NCBI GenBank assembly: GCA_964505475.1
Contig: CAZDIJ010000007.1
Span: forward strand, 1-64,000
Direction of reading: 5' to 3'
Length of the DNA stretch: 64,000 bases
Source: JAGXQV01 sp964505475
Lineage (GTDB): Bacteria > Pseudomonadota > Gammaproteobacteria > Burkholderiales > Sulfuricellaceae
The notes under the pieces were generated by a model. That model ran no database searches. It saw nothing but the letters and a program-made list of their open reading frames with translations, and was not told the DNA's origin. Both the position numbers and the translations under genes were made by a program. Below are positions 61,901-64,000 of this stretch, piece after piece (the first letter of the stretch is position 1; each line of letters starts with the position of its first letter).

Positions 61901-63789
61901 ACGTCGCTGGCGATGCCGTCGAGGCGCAGCGGCTGGCCGTCCGCGCCGTAGACCACCCGGGCGCGGTCGTGCAGCCAGCGCACTTCGCCGTCGGGACGGA
62001 CGATGCGGTATTCCATTTCCAGCTCGCCCTTGACCAGCAGTTCATCGAGGAAGGAATGCACCCGCGGGTAATCGTCGGGGTGCACCACTTCCGCCCACAG
62101 GTTGGGGTTGTCGTGGAAGGCCTGGTCGGGATGGCCGTAGACTTTTTCCGCCGCCGGACTCTGGTAGATGACCTCGTGCGTCCCCGGCGCCACCGACCAC
62201 ACCACGTCGTCGAGCGAGCGCATGATTTCGTCGAGTTTCTTCCGGCTCTCGTGTAGTTTCTCCTCCGCCAGCTTGCGCGAGGTGACATCGTGGCAGGCGC
62301 CGACATAGCCGGCGAAATTCCCGTCGAGGTCGGCGTAGGGCGCGCCACGTCCGATCATCCAGCGGTACTCGCCGTCGCGCCGGCGCAAGCGGAACTCCAT
62401 CTCGAACGGCTGGCGGACGGCGAAGGCCGAGCGGTAGACATCGAGCGCCTGCTCGCTGTCCTCCGGGTGGATTTGCGCCGCCCAGCCGTCGCCCAGCTCA
62501 TCGTCCCGCGCCCGCCCGGTGAAATCCAGCCAGCCGCGGTTGACGTAGTCGCACCGGCCATCGGTGCCGCCGCGCCAGATCAGGGCGGGGAACTCGTCGA
62601 ACAGTTTGAGGTAGAAATCGCGCGACTGGGTGAGGCGCGCTTCCATGGCGATGCGCTCGGAAATGTCGCGGATCACGGTGGAATAGTATTCCACCGCGCC
62701 GTTGGCGTCCCTGTGCGCCATGATGACCTGGGAGACCGGGATTTCCTCTCCCGTCCGCGACAGCAGGGTGTTTTCGCCTTGCCAGATGCCGTCGCGCGCC
62801 GCCACCGCCAGGGCGACCTGCTTCATCGACGCCATCGCCCAGCCGGGGTGGAAATCGGCGATGTTCGACAGCGTCACGTCCTCGTCGCCGCCGATCCCCA
62901 GCATTTGTCTGCCGGCGCGGTTGATGTAGAGCGCCTTGCCGTCGATCGCGGCGACGCCGACCAGGTCCGAGGTCGCGTCGAAGATCGCCGTGATGCGCTC
63001 CATTTCCGCGATCATGCCGCCCATCCGCTCGGTGGTCTGATTGAACGAGCGCACCAGGTCGCCGATTTCGTCGAAGGATTCGAACTGGTAACGCAAGCCG
63101 TGCTCGCCCGCGGCGAAACGGGTGAACAAATGCGCGACGTTGCTGATTGGCCGGGTGATGCGGTACATAATCAGGATAAACAACCCGATGATGACAAGCA
63201 CTTCGAGAACGAACACCGTCGTGACGAAAAAGTCGATGCGCAAGTGCGCCTGCGCGGCGGAATGGCTCAGCGCGTTGACCAGCTTGTCGGCGTTCTTGAG
63301 CATGTCGTCCGCCCCCCGATAGAGGCGTTCCAGCACTTCCCGCCGCGCCGGGGAAGTCTCCTTGCCGAGCAGGGTTTCCGCGCCCTGCCGGAAGGGTATC
63401 CAATCGCGGCGCAATCCTTGCGTCAGCCCGGGGATGTCGCGGTTTTCCCGCAGGATCGCTTCCGGCAGCACCGCGACCCGGCGCTCGATTTCCGCCAGTT
63501 TTTCCTCGTAGTTCCTGAGCACTTCCTCCAGCGCTTCCCGCCCCTGTTCATCCTGGGCAAACCGCGCCGCGCGGTAGGCGATGCGCTGGCTCATGTAGCG
63601 CAGCCGGCCGCTTTCATTGACGATGCCGGAGGCATCGACGATGCCGTTGTACAGATATTCGGAAACCAGCAGATTCCCCGTCGCCAACACCAGCAGCAGC
63701 GCGAAGGCCAGGGCGAACTTCTTGCCCAGCGTGAGGCGCGAGAGGAGGCGTTGCAGGACGCCCGGGGAAGGGGATTTATTGATTTCCAT
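58990..63789 (-). CDS. PilJ-sensor/multi-PAS/LOV/GGDEF/EAL/REC/PAS cyclic-di-GMP protein
   Basis: 1599 aa. Helix 24-44; PilJ-type helical sensor about 50-180 (IVNESGRLRYMSQRIAYRA); helix 187-208; HAMP to about 262; PAS repeats about 265-380, 390-505, 515-635 and 645-755; a LOV-type PAS about 765-880 with GRNCRFLQG (photoactive Cys811), FWNELFIAPV and Gln874 in FIGVQND; GGDEF 900-1055 (RLGGDEF, I-site R961-D964 present); EAL 1070-1320 (EALLRW, LTES, DDFGTGYSSL); REC 1332-1450 (Asp1381); C-terminal PAS 1495-1599. Both cyclase and phosphodiesterase sites look intact. Membrane sensor with chemical, light and phosphorylation inputs. Confidence 0.93.
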   Translation of the reverse strand: MEINKSPSPGVLQRLLSRLTLGKKFALAFALLLVLATGNLLVSEYLYNGIVDASGIVNESGRLRYMSQRIAYRAARFAQDEQGREALEEVLRNYEEKLAEIERRVAVLPEAILRENRDIPGLTQGLRRDWIPFRQGAETLLGKETSPARREVLERLYRGADDMLKNADKLVNALSHSAAQAHLRIDFFVTTVFVLEVLVIIGLFILIMYRITRPISNVAHLFTRFAAGEHGLRYQFESFDEIGDLVRSFNQTTERMGGMIAEMERITAIFDATSDLVGVAAIDGKALYINRAGRQMLGIGGDEDVTLSNIADFHPGWAMASMKQVALAVAARDGIWQGENTLLSRTGEEIPVSQVIMAHRDANGAVEYYSTVIRDISERIAMEARLTQSRDFYLKLFDEFPALIWRGGTDGRCDYVNRGWLDFTGRARDDELGDGWAAQIHPEDSEQALDVYRSAFAVRQPFEMEFRLRRRDGEYRWMIGRGAPYADLDGNFAGYVGACHDVTSRKLAEEKLHESRKKLDEIMRSLDDVVWSVAPGTHEVIYQSPAAEKVYGHPDQAFHDNPNLWAEVVHPDDYPRVHSFLDELLVKGELEMEYRIVRPDGEVRWLHDRARVVYGADGQPLRLDGIASDVTGRRQAEDKLRKLSRAIENIASSVVITDREGVIEYVNPFFTQVTGYAAEEVLGQTPRILKSGFHDLEEYRRLWETILDGREWRGELLNRKKNGEFVWEAEVISPVRDEQGGITHFVAVKEDVSLRKQYEENLRLWQRAIEASLTPILITDATQEENPLVYVNPAFERVTGYRSEEVIGRNCRFLQGTETDQPNLDKVRRAMRDRHEGRAVLRNYRKDGTLFWNELFIAPVYDEYGTLRNFIGVQNDITEQKRYEEQLEHQASHDALTTLPNRNLLRDRVEQAIAHAERGGGMAAVMFLDLDQFKFINDSLGHDAGDRLLVEVAGRLRDTVRHGDTVARLGGDEFVIVLDGIEREEDAASIARKVLDGLQPSFIEQEHELYISASLGVALYPRDGGDAAMLLKNADVAMYRAKDEGRNNFQFFTTEMNARASERLALESGLRHALERGQLVLYYQPQLDLRNGRLIGMEALLRWRHPELGLVPPGKFIPLAEETGLIVPIGAWVLRQACKQNMAWQKAGLPPLTMAVNLSARQFRNRDLLNQVREVLAESGMEARYLELELTESMIMHDPARVIEILRQFAGMGVHLSVDDFGTGYSSLSYLKRFPIDKVKIDQSFVHDITSDPDDAAIAKTIISIAHDMKLRVIAEGVETEGQASFLRTHHCDEMQGYLFSRPVPPEELEQMLREGRSMPVPEEERQALERTLLLVDDEENILTALNRLLRRDGYKILRAASGREGLERLAENRVGVILSDQRMPEMSGVEFLRKAKQLYPDTVRIVLSGYTELKSVTDAINEGAVYKFLTKPWEDEQLREHVREAFERYEMVLDNERLASAVVQANEALNGAKRELEKIVSQKTLEAEHSGNILQVTQEMLAHLPMGVIGVDDNGMIAAVNYKAGQIFGGAISPGMPVADVLPAEAAEFIAQSLRDGAAVQRVCHLPSGGSAEFLSHPMGGGSGSRGAVVLVMPREAT

Positions 63790-63813
63790 GTCCCGATAGC
63801 TCCATGCGTTGCC

Positions 63814-64000
63814 TTATTCCGGCTTTCCCGCCGCGCCCGCCCGTTCGCGCAAGCTGTCCGCCAGGACGCGGTTTTCCAGCAGCAGGTCGCGGTAGCGCAG
63901 CGCCCGCATCACCGCGGACTTCAGTTCGTAGCCGTTCCACGAGCGTTTCAGCAGGTTGTCGATATGCGCCTGGTTGATGGCATTGCTCAGCGTCGGCATG
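63814..64000 (-). CDS. Response regulator, C-terminal part (runs off the window)
   Basis: The visible 61 residues (LSNAINQAHIDNLLKRSWNG, LENRVLADSLRERAG) match the end of a REC domain with a helical tail, closely like the response regulator at 48416-48994 (AINQAHI, LLLENQRLAD). The true start lies beyond 64000. It ends 24 bp before the 1599-aa gene, in the same direction. Confidence 0.75.
   Translation of the reverse strand, partial: MPTLSNAINQAHIDNLLKRSWNGYELKSAVMRALRYRDLLLENRVLADSLRERAGAAGKPE

Noticed and set aside
59092..62256. 1054-codon open frame on the plus strand opposite the 1599-aa protein
   Set aside because: Low-complexity His/Gly/Ala-rich translation typical of the shadow of a GC-rich gene; the minus-strand protein has complete, ordered domains.

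Overview
The window is GC-rich, densely coded DNA with the gene content and order of a betaproteobacterium. The evidence is the petABC-sspAB order, rpsP-rimM-trmD-rplS next to ffh and a CcsA-like gene, pilBCD-coaE followed by zapD-yacG and a Nudix/thiamine-phosphate-synthase fusion, and a class I fumarase. It looks like a free-living, respiratory, piliated member of the Nitrosomonadales/Rhodocyclales type; genus cannot be called from sequence alone.

Layout. 21-8797 (minus) is a type I restriction-modification operon (hsdM-hsdS-X-Y-hsdR). Its two extra genes are a winged-helix/nucleotidyltransferase protein and an AlbA/Schlafen-type ATP-binding protein, joined by ATGA overlaps. 8809-22316 is mostly minus-strand housekeeping: an SDR, sspAB, the bc1 complex, a Nif3 protein, xerD, ogt, a secreted helical-repeat protein, the L19 operon and ffh, with a DegS-like protease divergent from nif3. 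22477-29328 (plus) carries a cytochrome c assembly protein, a CorC-type protein, pilBCD and coaE. 29549-33203 is an insert between coaE and zapD: a RelE/Xre toxin-antitoxin pair behind an operator-containing promoter, a GST and a TctDE-like two-component system. 33286-35156 returns to zapD, yacG and mutT-thiE. 35347-42252 is a metabolic cluster (MBL hydrolase divergent from a citrate-lyase-family enzyme, an acyl-CoA ligase, fumarase and an alpha/beta hydrolase) with a perfect 14-bp palindrome in the divergent gap. 42253-43724 is a repeat-rich gap with a lipoprotein gene broken by a small insertion element.

44307 to the window end is about 20 kb of unidirectional (minus) signalling genes: a 1599-aa PilJ-sensor/PAS/LOV/GGDEF/EAL/REC protein, an HDOD protein, three histidine kinases, a GAF-PAS-GGDEF-EAL-REC protein, single-domain response regulators, an MglA-like GTPase and, at the downstream end, a response-regulator receiver fused to a PilB/GspE-type motor ATPase. 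Together they look like a phosphorelay plus c-di-GMP network ending on a pilus or secretion motor, with a blue-light (LOV) input.

A family of small palindromic elements runs through the window. Full copies are about 96-174 bp with terminal inverted repeats (ATGCCTATGAAC... type); two have perfect 9-bp target-site duplications. One copy has disrupted the lipoprotein gene, another lies immediately upstream of a ribosome-binding site, and shorter hairpin relatives sit between operon genes and inside the hsdM reading frame. No rRNA, tRNA or CRISPR array was recognised.
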